A stretch of DNA of 64,000 nt. It comes from Pseudomonas sp. SLFW (GTDB lineage Bacteria; Pseudomonadota; Gammaproteobacteria; Pseudomonadales; Pseudomonadaceae). The DNA lies in NCBI RefSeq assembly GCF_009905615.1, contig NZ_JAAAKW010000003.1, positions 1 to 64,000 of the forward strand. The letters run 5' to 3'. Every line of letters starts with the position of its first letter. Position 1 is the stretch's first letter. Below are positions 63,573 through 64,000 of the stretch, in pieces. The notes beneath the pieces were generated by a model. The model saw only the letters and a list, made by a program, of their open reading frames with translations, did not search any database and was not told where the DNA came from. The translations under genes were made by a program, and so were the position numbers.

Positions 63573-64000
63573 TATCGTGGACCTGCCTGCGCGGCGCGCT
63601 TTTTCAGGATGAAGATCAGGGGGAAGCACGCCAGCATGGCCATCCCCAGCACATAAAAAGCATCGTTGTAGGCCAGCACCGACGCCTGCTGCGCAATGTC
63701 GCTGCCCAGTTGCGCGAAGGCCTGGAGTTGGGCGGTGGACGGGTCGCCGGTCTGGGCCAGAAATCGGGCGGTGTCACTGGCCATGTGGTCCTGCGCCAGT
63801 TGGCTGTTGGCAAGAATGCCTTCGCGCAGCACGTCGTCGTGGTAGTGACTGCGTCGGTCCATCAACACACCGAGCAGCGCCAGGCCGAGGGTACCCCCCA
63901 GGTTGCGCGACATGTTGTAGAGCCCGGCGGCGTCGCCCGCGTCTTTGGCCTCGACCGAACGCATCGACAGTTGGCTCAACGGCAGCATGACCAGAATCTG
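63572..64000 (-). CDS. DHA2/EmrB-type MFS drug-efflux transporter, partial (C-terminal end)
   Basis: The reading frame is open to the right edge (QILVMLPLSQLSM at the window end), so the start is outside. About 142 residues are present: SAEAKDAGDAAGLYNMSRNL-like loop (here SVEAKDAGDAAGLYNMSRNL), GGTLGLALLGVLMDRRSHYH, then a long periplasmic stretch and a last membrane helix (AFYVLGMAMLACFPLIFILK). It would export drugs together with an HlyD-type adaptor, probably encoded outside the window, and the channel encoded next. Confidence 0.93.
   Translation of the reverse strand, partial: QILVMLPLSQLSMRSVEAKDAGDAAGLYNMSRNLGGTLGLALLGVLMDRRSHYHDDVLREGILANSQLAQDHMASDTARFLAQTGDPSTAQLQAFAQLGSDIAQQASVLAYNDAFYVLGMAMLACFPLIFILKKRAAQAGPR

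Overview
The window is chromosomal DNA of a Pseudomonas, most likely from the P. syringae / P. fluorescens lineage. This rests on high GC, GAGCGAATTCATTCGCGA-type REP/REPIN repeats, and a type III secretion system (T3SS) of the Hrp1 family with HrpL-type hrp boxes. No 16S or other species marker is present, so I do not name a species.

Layout. (1) 1-7967: the hrpA-hrpZ-hrpB-hrcJ-hrpD-hrpE operon (pilus, harpin, inner ring, stator) and the hrpF-hrpG-hrcC-hrpT-hrpV operon (secretin and regulatory or chaperone proteins). Each has a consensus hrp box (214-242 and 4602-4630). (2) 8037-29492: about 21.5 kb of genes with no T3SS link, placed between hrpV and hrcU. It holds a cobalamin-riboswitch-controlled ABC importer (btuDCF-like), an Asp/Glu/hydantoin racemase-family protein, an aldo/keto reductase, a ClpP-like protease, small stress proteins, an EEP-family hydrolase, an MFS pump, an MscS-cNMP channel, a metallo-beta-lactamase-fold hydrolase, three regulators, an unusual pseudokinase/histidine kinase with a FixJ-type response regulator, an HD-fold protein without its HD motif, an OprD porin and a LysR regulator. 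(3) 29542-40292 on the minus strand: the long operon hrpJ-hrcV-hrpQ-hrcN-hrpO-hrpP-hrcQa-hrcQb-hrcR-hrcS-hrcT-hrcU, with a hrp box at 40322-40350. (4) 40485-46687: sigma-54-type promoter and hrpL, then a HrpL-controlled operon hrpK-hrpH-hopAA (translocator, lytic transglycosylase, HopAA1-like effector). Two 149-bp copies of one REPIN-like repeat bracket this operon. (5) 47426-64000: housekeeping or accessory genes. These include an exported protein of nineteen 13-residue repeats, RidA, a RibD-C reductase, LysR/aldehyde dehydrogenase, CGNR, LysR/VOC/tautomerase/alpha-beta hydrolase, a truncated LysR, nitronate monooxygenase, a LysR/MFS/nitrilase cluster, and the end of an EmrB-OMF efflux operon.

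How it works together. An enhancer-dependent sigma-54 promoter should drive hrpL. HrpL (an ECF sigma factor) should then read the four hrp boxes seen here and switch on the whole secretion apparatus plus the HrpK/HrpH/HopAA cassette. All core hrc genes (C, J, N, Qa, Qb, R, S, T, U, V) look intact, so the machine is predicted to be complete. The activators HrpR/HrpS and effectors of the AvrE type are not in the window; by analogy with P. syringae they could lie to the left of position 1.

Most interesting points: the T3SS is split by a 21.5-kb unrelated block; the repeat-bracketed effector operon carries hopAA directly behind hrpK and hrpH; a 136-bp REPIN tandem duplication lies next to the hrpF promoter; the predicted pseudokinase-GAF-histidine kinase lacks the usual central ATPase; and an expanding 39-bp minisatellite encodes a secreted repeat protein. 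Start codons were often moved downstream of the longest open frame, using ribosome binding sites, signal peptides and operon overlaps.
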